From the NCBI RefSeq assembly GCF_003626655.1, contig NZ_RBAN01000009.1, positions 41,182-105,181 on the forward strand: a stretch of DNA of 64,000 nucleotides. Direction: 5' to 3'. Shown here piece by piece: positions 26,609 to 41,291 of the stretch. The DNA is from Micromonospora costi. GTDB lineage: Bacteria > Actinomycetota > Actinomycetes > Mycobacteriales > Micromonosporaceae. The notes under the pieces were generated by a model that ran no database searches, was not told the DNA's origin, and saw nothing but the letters and a program-made list of their open reading frames with translations. Position 1 is the first letter of the stretch, and every line of letters starts with the position of its first letter. Both the position numbers and the translations under genes were made by a program.

Positions 26609-27631
26609 TCACCCGCCGGTGGGCCGGCGCTCCGCCACCGCGGCGTCGAACCAGTCCCGCAGGTCCTCCGGGGCGGGTGGCGTCCGAGGGTTCGTGGGGT
26701 CGGGTCGGCGCAGGTAGTAGACCCTCCCCAGGAGCGGCATCATCGAGGTGACCGGCTGGAGGTCCGGGCCACGCCCCGCCAGCACCGGCTGGCCCTCGTG
26801 CATGTAGCCGCGGGGTTCCTCGTGCCCGACCTGCCAGGTCAGCCCCGGCACGGCGTGACGCACGCACTCCACGGCGTAGAACGAGATCGCGTCGACCAGC
26901 GCGAGGGACCCGTCGGACCAGACGTACGGGGCGAGGAACGCGCTGCGGCCGTACCACATGGGCAGGACGGCATCCTTCGGGCGCTGGAACACGTCCCCGC
27001 CGTCGAGGATCACCTTCTCCAGCGGCGCGTCGACGGCCCGCGGCGCCAGGTGGTCGATGGCGAACGCCCACAGCGGGACCAGGCTGTCGCGGGAGAGGTC
27101 GAGCCGCGGTGGCTCGCCGGCCCGGGCCGTCCGCTCCCGCAGCAGGGCGAACCGCTCGGCCCCGGCGGCCAGGTAGCGGCGCAGGAAGTCCTCCGGGGAC
27201 TCGGTGGTGGTGCTCAGGACCATGCCGGCGGGCGTGGTGGCGGCCGCGTCCGGCGAGACCAGGTCGAGCACCTCGCCGAGCGGGGCGTCCGTGACGTCGC
27301 CCTCCTCGACGAGGAACCGGCCACCGGTCGCCTGCGCCAGCTCCCGCAGCACCTCGACGACCCGGGCCACCTCGGCGCGGTACTCCGCGGCGGGCCGCAG
27401 GGGGAAAGCGTCGAAGATCGAGACGACCAGTTCGCTGACGCCCGTCGCGCCGGGATGGACGAACCACTGCGTCCCGATCCGCTCGCCCTCCCAGACCAGC
27501 TCGGCGAACTCCCCGGCGGCGACACCCTCGTGCAGATCGCGGTCGTCGCCCAGCAGCCTGCTGAGCAGGGCGACCACCGTCGCCCTGCTCAGCTCGGCCC
27601 CGGACGGGACGACGCCCATGTCCAGGCTCAC
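26609..27631 (-). CDS. Candidate immunity protein for the upstream secreted toxin
   Basis: A 340-residue soluble protein of no family I recognise. It begins with a GTG only 4 bp after the toxin stop codon, on the same strand, so the two are translated together. Notable segments are GTQWFVHPGATGVSELVVSI, LPMWYGRSAFLAPYVW and LTWQVGHEEPRGYMHEGQPV; there is no signal peptide or membrane helix, as expected for a protein that stays inside to neutralise a nuclease. The immunity role is inference from position alone; at 340 residues it is larger than most immunity proteins. Start could also be ATG 27619. Confidence 0.6.
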   Translation of the reverse strand: MSLDMGVVPSGAELSRATVVALLSRLLGDDRDLHEGVAAGEFAELVWEGERIGTQWFVHPGATGVSELVVSIFDAFPLRPAAEYRAEVARVVEVLRELAQATGGRFLVEEGDVTDAPLGEVLDLVSPDAAATTPAGMVLSTTTESPEDFLRRYLAAGAERFALLRERTARAGEPPRLDLSRDSLVPLWAFAIDHLAPRAVDAPLEKVILDGGDVFQRPKDAVLPMWYGRSAFLAPYVWSDGSLALVDAISFYAVECVRHAVPGLTWQVGHEEPRGYMHEGQPVLAGRGPDLQPVTSMMPLLGRVYYLRRPDPTNPRTPPAPEDLRDWFDAAVAERRPTGG

Positions 27632-27635
27632 CGCA

Positions 27636-29879
27636 TTACGCTCCGCTTGGTGCGTGGATCGTGAAATCGATGTTGTTGTTCTTCAGGCACTCCAGCAGCG
27701 GCGGGTGGATCCCGATGCTGTTGAAGGAGGCACTCGCGAAGAAGTGCCAGTGTACTTTTTTGACGTCCTGCTTGTGGACGGCCTTGCCCTCGGGCGTGAC
27801 GATCCAGGCGTCCTTCAGGCACTCGTCGATCAGGCTCTCCGTCCAGGTCGGCACGCCGACCTTGACCTCGTGCAGCGTCATCGACCCGTCGGTCGGGTCG
27901 ACCTCGGCGCAGTCGGCCTTGCGGTGCTTCGACCTCGGGCTCGGGTAGCCCGTCGTCGGCACGAGGTGCTGCTCGCGGCAGTTGCCGCCGAGGATCGTCT
28001 TCAGGTACGCCTCACCGGCCTTGAAGTTCCACTGGGCCGGCACGGGCACGCCCGGCTTGTGGTTGGGAAGCTTCATGGCCTCCTCGATCGACTTCCACTT
28101 CGTGCGGTCCCCGCGGGACAGCTGGCGGATGTCGGCGTCGCTGAACCGCGAACCCGCGGCCAGCGTCCCGAAGCCGAGCGTCTGGTCGCCGCTCTGCAGA
28201 TACTCGTAGGTCCCGGTGAGGATCAGCTCGAGAGCCAGGTCCTTGACCGTGTCGGGGAGCTTGTCGTAGCGCGCCACGAGCCGGACCACGGCGTCCATCC
28301 GGTGCAGGTACCGCAGCGCGAACTTGGCGGCCTTGGCCGGGATCGCGACGGCGTCACCCGCGTACGGGATCAGACCCAGGACGCTGAAGCCCGCGCTGAC
28401 CCAGTCGCCGCGGATCGCCGACGCCACGGCGTCCCGGATGTCGGTGATCGCACCGGCGATCCAGCCGACCACCGGGATGAAGCTCAGCGCCCCGGAGCAG
28501 AGGTTGCCCGCGAGCCACGCCATCGAGTCCCGCATCGCGAACTCGCCCGCCACCAGGCCGAGGGCGAAGTCGGTGACGTACGTCCACTTGCTGGTCTGCT
28601 CGTCCGGGCGGCCCGGGTCCAGCTCCTGGTCCGCGGCGTGCGCCACCTCGTAGTCGTCGCGCAGGCCGTCGCCGTCGGTGTCCTGGGAGAGGGCGTTGAT
28701 GCCCCACTCGTCGACCTCGGTGCCGTCGGACAGGCCGTCGCCGTCGCTGTCGACGTTGGTGACGTCCGTGAGAATCTCGTCCTCGGCGATGTCCGTCAGC
28801 CCGTCGCCGTCGGTGTCCGTGAGATCCGGCGCGGGGACGATCGGCGGCAGGTCACCGGAGACCGGCGGCGCACGGGGCTGGTCGGCCACGAGCGGGTTGC
28901 TGCCCCGGGCCACCTCGGTGCCGTCGTTCACCCCGTCGCCGTCGGTGTCCGGGTTGGTGGGCGAGGTGCCGAGGTCCTGCTCCTGGAGGTTGGTGAGCCC
29001 GTCGTTGTCGACGTCCTCGGCGCCGTCCGCGATCGCGTCCCGGTCGGTGTCGACCGCGTTGGGCATCGTCCAGCCGACGAGTTCGGTGATCTCGAACTTG
29101 TCGGTCAGGCCGTCGCCGTCGGAGTCGACCAGCAGCGGGCTCGCGCCGAGCCGCAGCTCCACGACGTCGACGACGCCGTCGTTGTCGTGGTCACCCTCGT
29201 ACGTGATGCCGAGCCGGGCCAGGACGTGGAAGCCGTTGGCCCACGCGTTGCCGGCCTGGATGGTCGCCGGCTCCGGGTTGGCCTTGTACAGCATGTCGTC
29301 GGCCTTGGCGAAGTCGACCTTCGCCGCCTCCAGGTCCGCGAACGCCTCGGTCAGCCCCTCCGGGGCGGGCGCGGGTGGAGGGCTGGCCCGGAACGGACCG
29401 ATGGTCGCCTCGGCGTCCTGGATCGCCGCGTCGGCGAGCAGCCGGACGCCGGTGAGCGTGTCCACCAGGGCCCGGACGTGCGCCTGCTCGGCCTCGCCGT
29501 TGGGCGGGCTGGCGCCGGTCAGCCGGCTCTTCAGGAACGACTCCAGGTGTTGCAGGTTGTCGAACGCGATCTCGCCGTTCGCGGCGCTGTTGAGCCGCGC
29601 GCCGTCGAAGTAGCGGCTGTCGACGTCCGCCAGCACCGGGTCGATCCGGCTGTCACCGAGCCCGTCGCCCACGTACGGGCGCAACGCCTGCGTGGCCTCG
29701 GTGACGGAGAGCTTCGCGTCCCGCGTGTACTCCGCGGTGGGGATCTTCGCGACCTCCACCTCCCACAGCTGCGTGGCGTCCGCCGCCGCCTCCGCGCCGA
29801 AGAGCGCCAGCTGGGCCACGACGACCGTGGCCACCGTCGCGGCGAGTCTCTTTCTTCGCCATCGCGCATGGATGCGCAT
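27636..29879 (-). CDS. Secreted polymorphic toxin: calcium-type repeats, pre-toxin region, nuclease-like C-terminus
   Basis: Exported 747-residue protein. Signal peptide residues 1-34 (RRKRLAATVATVVVAQLALF). Residues about 40-220 are helical. About 230-430 hold eight thrombospondin-3-like calcium motifs of the form D-x-D-x-D-G (DSDGDGLTD, DTDGDGVND, DTDGDGLRD and others). About 455-525 are two hydrophobic helices with Gly/Pro turns (FIPVVGWIAGAI, GLIPYAGDAVAI), a common pre-toxin region. The last 170 residues contain DPTDGSMTLHEVKVG, an Asp followed by ExK as in PD-(D/E)xK nucleases, with HFF and ECLKNN segments near the end. GGAGGG precedes the ATG. A downstream coupled gene is the likely immunity protein. 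Confidence 0.75.
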   Translation of the reverse strand: MRIHARWRRKRLAATVATVVVAQLALFGAEAAADATQLWEVEVAKIPTAEYTRDAKLSVTEATQALRPYVGDGLGDSRIDPVLADVDSRYFDGARLNSAANGEIAFDNLQHLESFLKSRLTGASPPNGEAEQAHVRALVDTLTGVRLLADAAIQDAEATIGPFRASPPPAPAPEGLTEAFADLEAAKVDFAKADDMLYKANPEPATIQAGNAWANGFHVLARLGITYEGDHDNDGVVDVVELRLGASPLLVDSDGDGLTDKFEITELVGWTMPNAVDTDRDAIADGAEDVDNDGLTNLQEQDLGTSPTNPDTDGDGVNDGTEVARGSNPLVADQPRAPPVSGDLPPIVPAPDLTDTDGDGLTDIAEDEILTDVTNVDSDGDGLSDGTEVDEWGINALSQDTDGDGLRDDYEVAHAADQELDPGRPDEQTSKWTYVTDFALGLVAGEFAMRDSMAWLAGNLCSGALSFIPVVGWIAGAITDIRDAVASAIRGDWVSAGFSVLGLIPYAGDAVAIPAKAAKFALRYLHRMDAVVRLVARYDKLPDTVKDLALELILTGTYEYLQSGDQTLGFGTLAAGSRFSDADIRQLSRGDRTKWKSIEEAMKLPNHKPGVPVPAQWNFKAGEAYLKTILGGNCREQHLVPTTGYPSPRSKHRKADCAEVDPTDGSMTLHEVKVGVPTWTESLIDECLKDAWIVTPEGKAVHKQDVKKVHWHFFASASFNSIGIHPPLLECLKNNNIDFTIHAPSGA

Positions 29880-30027
29880 GCGTTCCCTCCGTCTGTCGGT
29901 GAATCAGGGGCGAGGCAGATGATAGTGAAATATTTCGATGTGATGTGTCCCGTCGCCGGGCCGCCGGCGAGCCGGAGGACGCGTCGGGGCTGACGTCCGC
30001 GCGGTCAGCGGGCACAGTGGAGCGGTG

Positions 30028-31272
30028 ATGGTTCTCAGCGGGCCGGTGGCCCGATACGCGGAGCGGGTGCACGGCCTCGTCGGCGGCGGGCACCACGTGG
30101 CCTCGCCCCTGGGCGCGTGGCTGCTGCTGGCCCTCGTCGCGCCGGCCGCCGCCGGCGCCGCCCGCGCGGAGATGGAGGAGGCGCTGGGCACGGACGCGGC
30201 CCGGGCCGCCGACACGGCGCGCGCCCTGCTGTCGGCGCCGCACCCGCTCGTGGCGTCGGCGAGCGCCCTGTGGGAGCGGTCCGCCGCCGAGGGCCTCGCC
30301 GGGTGGCGGGCCACGCTGCCGGAGAGCACCGCGACCGGCCCCCTGCCGGACCAGCCGGCGCTCGACGCGTGGGCGCGCGAGCACACCCTCGGCCTAATCG
30401 AGAGGTTCCCGCTCACGGTGTCGCCGGAGACGGTCCTGATCCTGGCGACCGCGCTGGCCACCCGGGTCTCGTGGGTGGACCCGTTCCAGGTCGCGTCCGG
30501 CGACGCGCTCGGCCGCGGCGCGTGGGCGGGCCGTGTGCGGCACGCGCTGCGTACGCCGTGGCACGGCCACCGCTGCTGGATCGCGGGCACCGGGCGCGCC
30601 GGCGACGTGGCCGTGCACGCCGCGCCGGTCCGGTCGGAGACCGTCGACGGCCGGGAGGCCGGGATGCTGGTCGTCTCGGTGGCGGCGGAGCCGGGCGTGC
30701 CCGCCGCCGACGTCCTCGCCGCCGCGTACGAGGTGGCGGGCGAGGCGGCCGCGTCCCTGCCCGGCGGCCCGACCGGGCGCCGTTCGCTCTACGACCTGCC
30801 GCTCGGCGACACCGCGCTGTGGACGCTGCGGGAGGAGCCGACGCGGACGTACGGCGGCCGGGAGGAACGGTTCAGCGCGGTGCTGCCGTGCTGGTCGGCC
30901 GAGAGCCGGCACGACCTGACCGACCCCGCGTTCGGCTTCGGTGCGGCCGCGCGCGCCCTCGGCGAGCTGATGGGCATGCCCGCCCTGCGTTACGAGGCCG
31001 CCCAGGCCGCGACGGCCCGCTACGGCCGGTACGGCTTCGAGGCCGCCGCGGTGACCGCGTTCGCGGCGGCGACCGGGCTTCCGCCCGAGGGTGTCGCCCG
31101 CATCGCCGAGCTGCGCTTCGGTCACCCGTACGCCGTCGTGGCGGTGACCACCGACACCCGCGACGGTCTGCCGGCCGGGCCCTGGCACGGCCTGCCGGTC
31201 TACTCGGCGTGGGTGGCGGAGCCGTCGGAGCTGCCGGAGGCGGACCTCGCCGATCCGCCCACCGCCTTCTGA
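30028..31272 (+). CDS. Serpin-family protein
   Basis: 414-residue serine-protease-inhibitor-fold protein, rare in bacteria but known in actinomycetes. Matches to the fold: SPLGAWLLLALVAPAAAG (helix A-B), SASALWERS, the NGLIEKFP-like HTLGLIERFPL, LILATALATRVSWVDPF, and the reactive-loop hinge GFEAAAVTAFAAATG near residue 335, ending in HPYAVVAV and PVYSAWVAEP. The hinge keeps small residues, though its P14 position is Phe rather than Thr/Ser and the loop is some 6 residues longer than in antitrypsin, so inhibition is uncertain. No signal peptide. Start ATG 30028 (GTG 30025 possible). Divergent from the toxin gene. Confidence 0.75.
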   Translation: MVLSGPVARYAERVHGLVGGGHHVASPLGAWLLLALVAPAAAGAARAEMEEALGTDAARAADTARALLSAPHPLVASASALWERSAAEGLAGWRATLPESTATGPLPDQPALDAWAREHTLGLIERFPLTVSPETVLILATALATRVSWVDPFQVASGDALGRGAWAGRVRHALRTPWHGHRCWIAGTGRAGDVAVHAAPVRSETVDGREAGMLVVSVAAEPGVPAADVLAAAYEVAGEAAASLPGGPTGRRSLYDLPLGDTALWTLREEPTRTYGGREERFSAVLPCWSAESRHDLTDPAFGFGAAARALGELMGMPALRYEAAQAATARYGRYGFEAAAVTAFAAATGLPPEGVARIAELRFGHPYAVVAVTTDTRDGLPAGPWHGLPVYSAWVAEPSELPEADLADPPTAF

Positions 31273-31316
31273 CAGTGGCCTGCGCGCCAGACCTGCACCA
31301 GAATCGGCACGACTTC

Positions 31317-31376
31317 CCTGAAGTAGTGCCCTCCCACCGGCACTGAGGGCGCAACATCCGGGAAGTAGTGGCCTCC
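31317..31376. repeat. Short dispersed motif (GAAGTAGTG), copies 2 and 3
   Basis: CTGAAGTAGTGCCCTCC (31318-31334) and CCGGGAAGTAGTGGCCTCC (31358-31376) flank a small hairpin (GCCCTC with GAGGGC). The first copy of the family is at 5388. Confidence 0.6.
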
Positions 31377-31436
31377 GCCGGGCTCGGCTCGGCGCTCGGG
31401 TCGGGGCCCCCGGTCACCCGGAGACCCCGCCCGCCC

Positions 31437-31474
31437 CCGGTCACCCGACGGCCCCGTCCGCCCCGGGTGACCGG
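31437..31474. terminator. Terminator between serpin gene and biosynthetic operon
   Basis: CCGGTCACCCG (31437-31447) pairs exactly with CGGGTGACCGG (31464-31474); a second copy of the left arm is at 31410-31420. It ends 10 bases beyond the stop of the last operon gene and faces the convergent serpin gene. Confidence 0.7.
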
Positions 31475-31484
31475 AGGCTCCCGC

Positions 31485-37003
<5,519 letters not shown>

Positions 37004-37007
<4 letters not shown>

Positions 37008-40000
37008 GAGGGGTCGTCCTTCTCCGCCGCGAGCAGCGCGGCGACCTCGGTGTCGGAGAGCCCGTCCAGTTCGGCGGCGATGCGCTGCTCGATCTGGGCG
37101 GCCAGGTCGGCCACCACCGGGCTGCTGAACAGGGCCCGCATCGGCAGCTCCACCTCGACCTCGGCGCGGATGCGGGCCATCGCCCGCATGCCCCGCAGCG
37201 AGTTGCCGCCGAGGGCGAAGAAGTCGTCCAGCGCGCCCACCTTCTCCACCTGGAGGATCTCGGCGTAGACCTCGGCGACCAGCGCCTCGGCCTCGGTGCG
37301 CGGGGCGACGAAGCCGTCGTCGGCCGCGGCGGCCGGCACCGGGGCGGGCAGCGCCGCGACGTCCAGCTTGCCGTTCGGCGTGAGCGGCAGGGCGTCCAGC
37401 CGGACGAACGCGGACGGCACCAGGTGCGCGGGAAGCTCCCGGGCCAGGTCCGTGGCGAGGCTCGCCGGGTCGGCGGTGCCGACCAGGTAGCCGACCAGGT
37501 CCGGCTCGCCGGAGTCGGTGCGGACCACGACGGCGGCCTCCCGCACGTCCGGCCGGGCGAGCAGGGCCGACTCGATCTCGCCGAGCTCGATCCGCATGCC
37601 CCGGACCTTCACCTGGTTGTCGCGGCGGCCCAGGTACTCCAGCGTCCCGTCGGCCCGCCAGCGGGCCAGGTCGCCGGTGCGGTACATGCGCCGCCCCGGC
37701 TCCCCGTACGGGCAGGGCAGGAAGCGCTCGGCGGTGAGGCCGGGCCGGCCCAGGTAGCCCCGGGCCAGCTGCGCGCCGGCCACGTACAGCTCACCCACCA
37801 CGCCCGGCGGCACCGGATTCAGCGCCGCGTCGAGCAGGTAGGCGCGGGTGTTCCAGGTGGGGCGGCCGATGGGCACGGGCCCGGCCGGCACGGCCTTCCC
37901 CGGCGCGAACCGGGCCGCCACGCAGCCGACGGTCGCCTCGGTCGGACCGTACTCGTTGATTACCGCCACGTCCTCGTGCCCGGCCCGCCAGCCGGCCAGC
38001 TGCTCGCCGGTGAGTGCCTCCCCGCCGACCACCAGGTCGGAGGTGGGCGACAGCTCGGGCTCCAGCAGCGGCAGGTGGCTCGGGGTGACCTTGAGGAACG
38101 ACGGACGCCCGCCCGCGCGGGCCGCGGCGTCGTCGAACGCGGCGAGCCGGACGGTGCCGCCGGCGGTGAGCGTGCCGAGCAGGCCCGTCACGGTGAGGTC
38201 GAACGACACCGGCGAGTGCAGCAGCGCGGTGCCGGCGAGTCCCGGGTAGGTGTGCCGGGCCCAGGCCAGGTACGCGGCCACCGCGCGGTGCTCGACGACC
38301 ACGCCCTTGGGCTTGCCCGTCGAACCGGACGTGTAGAGCACGTACGCGGGGTGCTCCGGGCGCAGCGGGGCGAGCCGGTCGGCGTCGGACAGGTCGGTGT
38401 CGGGCAGCCCGGCGGCCGTGGTGGCGTCGAGCACCAGCGCGCCGGCCGGGACCAGACCGCCGGTCTCCGCCGTGGCCAGCACCAGCGCCGGCCCGGCGTC
38501 CTCGACCAGGTACGCGATCCGCCCCGCCGGGTAGCCGGTGTCGACCGGCACGTACGCGGCACCGGACTTGAGCACCGCGAGGATCGCCACCACCAGCTCC
38601 GCCGAGCGGGGCAACGCCAGCGCCACCCGGGTCTCCGGGCCGGCGCCCCGGGCCACGAGCAGCCGGGCGAGCCGGTTGGCGCGGGCGTTCAGGTCGCCGT
38701 ACGACAGCGCGACGCCCTCGTGGACCAGCGCGGTGGCGTCCGGGGTGGCCGCCGCCTGCCGCTGCACCTGCTCGACCACGGTCGTGGCCGGCACCTCGTG
38801 GGCGGTGTCGTTCCAGGTGCCCAGCACCCGCTCCCGCTCGGCGTCGTCGAGCAGGGGCAGCGCGGAGACCCGCTGCCCGGTCTCGGCCACGGCCGCCTCC
38901 AGGAGCCGGACGTAGCGTGCGGCGAGCGTCTCGGCGGTGGCCCGGTCGAACAGCGCCGTGCGGTAGACCAGCCGGCTGGTCGTGGTGGTGATGTCGAAGG
39001 CCAGGTCGTCCTTCGTGGTGCCCAGCGCCACCGGGTCCAGCCCCGAGTCCGGGATGAAGTTCAACGCGGTCTGGAAGATCGGCTGCACGGACGGGTCACG
39101 CTGCGGCGCGACCGCCTCGACGATGCGCTGGAACGGCGTCTGCCCGTGGTCCATGGCGTCGACCAGCCCGTCGCGGACCCGCCCGAGCAGCTCCCCGAAG
39201 GTGGGGTCGCCGCCGAGGTCGCAGCGCAGCGCCACCGGGTTGACGAACATGCCGATCAGCCGGGCCAGGTCGGGATTGTCCCGGCCCGCGGTGGAGACAC
39301 CGACCACCACGTCCTCGTCACCGGAGACGCGGGACAGCAGGGCCGCGAACGCGGCCAGCAGCACCATGTACGGCGTGGCCGCGGCACCGGCCGCCACCTC
39401 GCCGACACGGTCGAACAGCCCCTCCGGCAGGGCGAAGTGGACCTCGTCGCCGGCGAAGCCGAGCTGCGCCGGGCGGGGCCGGTCCAGCGGCAGCCCGGTC
39501 ACGGCGGGAGCGCCGGCCAGGTGGGCGCGCCAGAACGCGAGCTGCCGGTCCAGCTCCGCGCCGGCCAGCTGCTCGCGCTGCCAGACCGCGAAGTCGGCGT
39601 ACTGGATGGGCAGCTCGGCCACCTCCGCGGGGGCGCCGTTCAGCGCCTCCCGGCTGAACGCGGCCAACTCGTCGGTGAAGAGCACCGCCGAGTGGCTGTC
39701 GAACACCGCGTGATGCACCACGAACAGCAGCGCCACCTGGTCGTCGGCGAACCGGGCCAGCCGCACCCGCCACAGCGGCGGGGCGTCCAGCGGGATGGGC
39801 GTACGGGCCAGCGCGGTCAGCTCGGCGTCGAACCGCCGTACCTGCTCGACCCCGGCGAAGCCGCGCAGGTCGATCTCGGGCAGCTCGACCGGCTCGGCCT
39901 CGCGGACCACCTGCACCAGCGCGCCGTCGTCGACGCGCAGGTACGTGCGCAGCGCCTCGTGGCGGGCCACCACCCGGTTGAACACCTCGGTGGCCTGGGC

Positions 40001-40129
40001 GCTGGTCGTCCCGACAGGGAACCGCCACGGGTTGGAGACGTTGTAGACGGGCGAATCCGCGTCGAGCTGGTTGGCGATCCACACCCGCTCCTGGGCGAAC
40101 GAGGCGGGAAAGGTCCACTCGCGGGTCAT
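37004..40129 (-). CDS. NRPS module C-A-T (predicted Asn)
   Basis: 1041-residue elongation module, eighth gene. C domain with HHAVFDS near residue 138 (second G of HHxxxDG is Ser), A domain with YTSGSTGKPKG near 600 and pocket D-L-T-K-V-G-E-V-G-K, which fits the asparagine group (the aspartate group has His in place of Glu at that position), and a carrier with LGGNSLRG near 973. ATG at 40129 overlaps the MbtH stop. The frame continues upstream but over the MbtH gene. It lies directly after a SyrP-like oxygenase and an MbtH protein, so its residue is a likely target for beta-hydroxylation. No epimerase domain. Confidence 0.93.
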
Positions 40130-40314
40130 GAGACGGCCTCCCGTACCGAGCGGGGACGCATGTCGGTCCACACGGTGTCGATGTGCGCGAGGCACTCCTC
40201 GCGGGTGCCGGCGAACCCGGCCTCGTGCCAGCCCGCCGGCAGCTCCCGGTCGGCCGACCAGATCGAGTACTGCTCCTCGTCGTTGCGGACGACCAGGAAT
40301 CGGGATTCGGCCAT
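40126..40314 (-). CDS. MbtH-like protein
   Basis: 62-residue NRPS partner that stabilises and activates A domains. All conserved features are present: VVRNDEEQYSIWSADRELP, GWHEAG and DIDTVW-type HIDTVWTDMRPRS. Four-base overlaps on both sides place it between the dioxygenase and the Asn module in one coupled string. It may serve all four A domains. Confidence 0.96.
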   Translation of the reverse strand: MAESRFLVVRNDEEQYSIWSADRELPAGWHEAGFAGTREECLAHIDTVWTDMRPRSVREAVS

Positions 40315-41267
40315 CACTGTGCTCCGTTGCTCTCGGGGGTGTGCGGCTCGGCCATCGCCACCGCGATCTTGCGGGGGCCGGTGAACGGCTCGCGCCCGTG
40401 CGCGGCCGTCATGTTGTCGACCACCAGCACGTCGTCGCGCTGGTAGTCGAAGCGGACGCTCGCGGCCCGGTACGCGGCCCGCAGGTGGTCCATGACGTCG
40501 GCGGGGATCTCGCCGCCGTCGCCGTAGTAGGTGTTCGACGGCAGCTCCTCGGCGCCGAACATGGCCAGCAGCCCCTCCTGGTAGTCCTTGGGAAGGGTGC
40601 TGATGTGGAAGAACGTCGCGTGGTTGAACCAGCGCGGGGTGTCGGAGCCCGGGCGGTGGTGCACCACGTCGCGCACGGCCCGGGTGCGCAGCCCGTCCCT
40701 GCCGCGCCACTCCAGCTCGATGTGGTTGGCCGCCGCGTACGCCTCGACCTCGGCCCGGTCCTCGGTGTTGAACACGTGCTGCCACGGCGTGCCGAAGTCG
40801 GCGTGGAAGTTGCGCACCAGCATCCACCGGCGCCGGACGAACTCCTCCCGCACCGCCGGGTCGATCTCCCGGTAGACGCGGCGCACGTCGGCCAGCGGCG
40901 TGGCGCCCTGCGTCTCCGGCGGGGTGATGCAGTAGAAGAACAGGGTCAGCGGCCAGCGGGCCTGGTACGAGTTCTCGTTGTGCAGGAAGATCTCCTCGTC
41001 CGGCGGGTAGTCCGTCGAGGTGTAGACCCGGCCCTTGATGCTGTGCCGGGGTGAGGACCGCTCGGTGTATGTGAGCGGTTCGCCGGACAGGGCGCGGACC
41101 ACCGCGTCGAACCCGTCCACCCCGCCGACCTCGAAGCCGCGGAACAGCAGCCCGCCGTGCTCGGCCAGCGCCGCGCGCAGCTCCGCCCGGCGCTCGGCGA
41201 TGAGGTCGGTGAGGTCGCGGCCGTCGTTCTCGACGACCACCGGCAGTGTGGCGATCGTGTCGCTCAT
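40314..41267 (-). CDS. SyrP-like TauD-family iron/2-oxoglutarate dioxygenase
   Basis: 317-residue non-haem iron oxygenase. Iron ligands: HNE in FLHNENSYQARWPL and the distal His in DNMTAAHGREPF; an Arg for 2-oxoglutarate follows (GREPFTGPRK). The context resembles SyrP, which hydroxylates carrier-bound Asp at the beta carbon in syringomycin synthesis, so beta-hydroxylation of the Asn (or another bound residue) is the likely role. The ATG has AGGAGA upstream. It follows the PKS gene by 24 bp and overlaps MbtH. Confidence 0.88.
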   Translation of the reverse strand: MSDTIATLPVVVENDGRDLTDLIAERRAELRAALAEHGGLLFRGFEVGGVDGFDAVVRALSGEPLTYTERSSPRHSIKGRVYTSTDYPPDEEIFLHNENSYQARWPLTLFFYCITPPETQGATPLADVRRVYREIDPAVREEFVRRRWMLVRNFHADFGTPWQHVFNTEDRAEVEAYAAANHIELEWRGRDGLRTRAVRDVVHHRPGSDTPRWFNHATFFHISTLPKDYQEGLLAMFGAEELPSNTYYGDGGEIPADVMDHLRAAYRAASVRFDYQRDDVLVVDNMTAAHGREPFTGPRKIAVAMAEPHTPESNGAQ

Positions 41268-41291
41268 GCTCTCTTCTCCTGTTTCTCGGGG

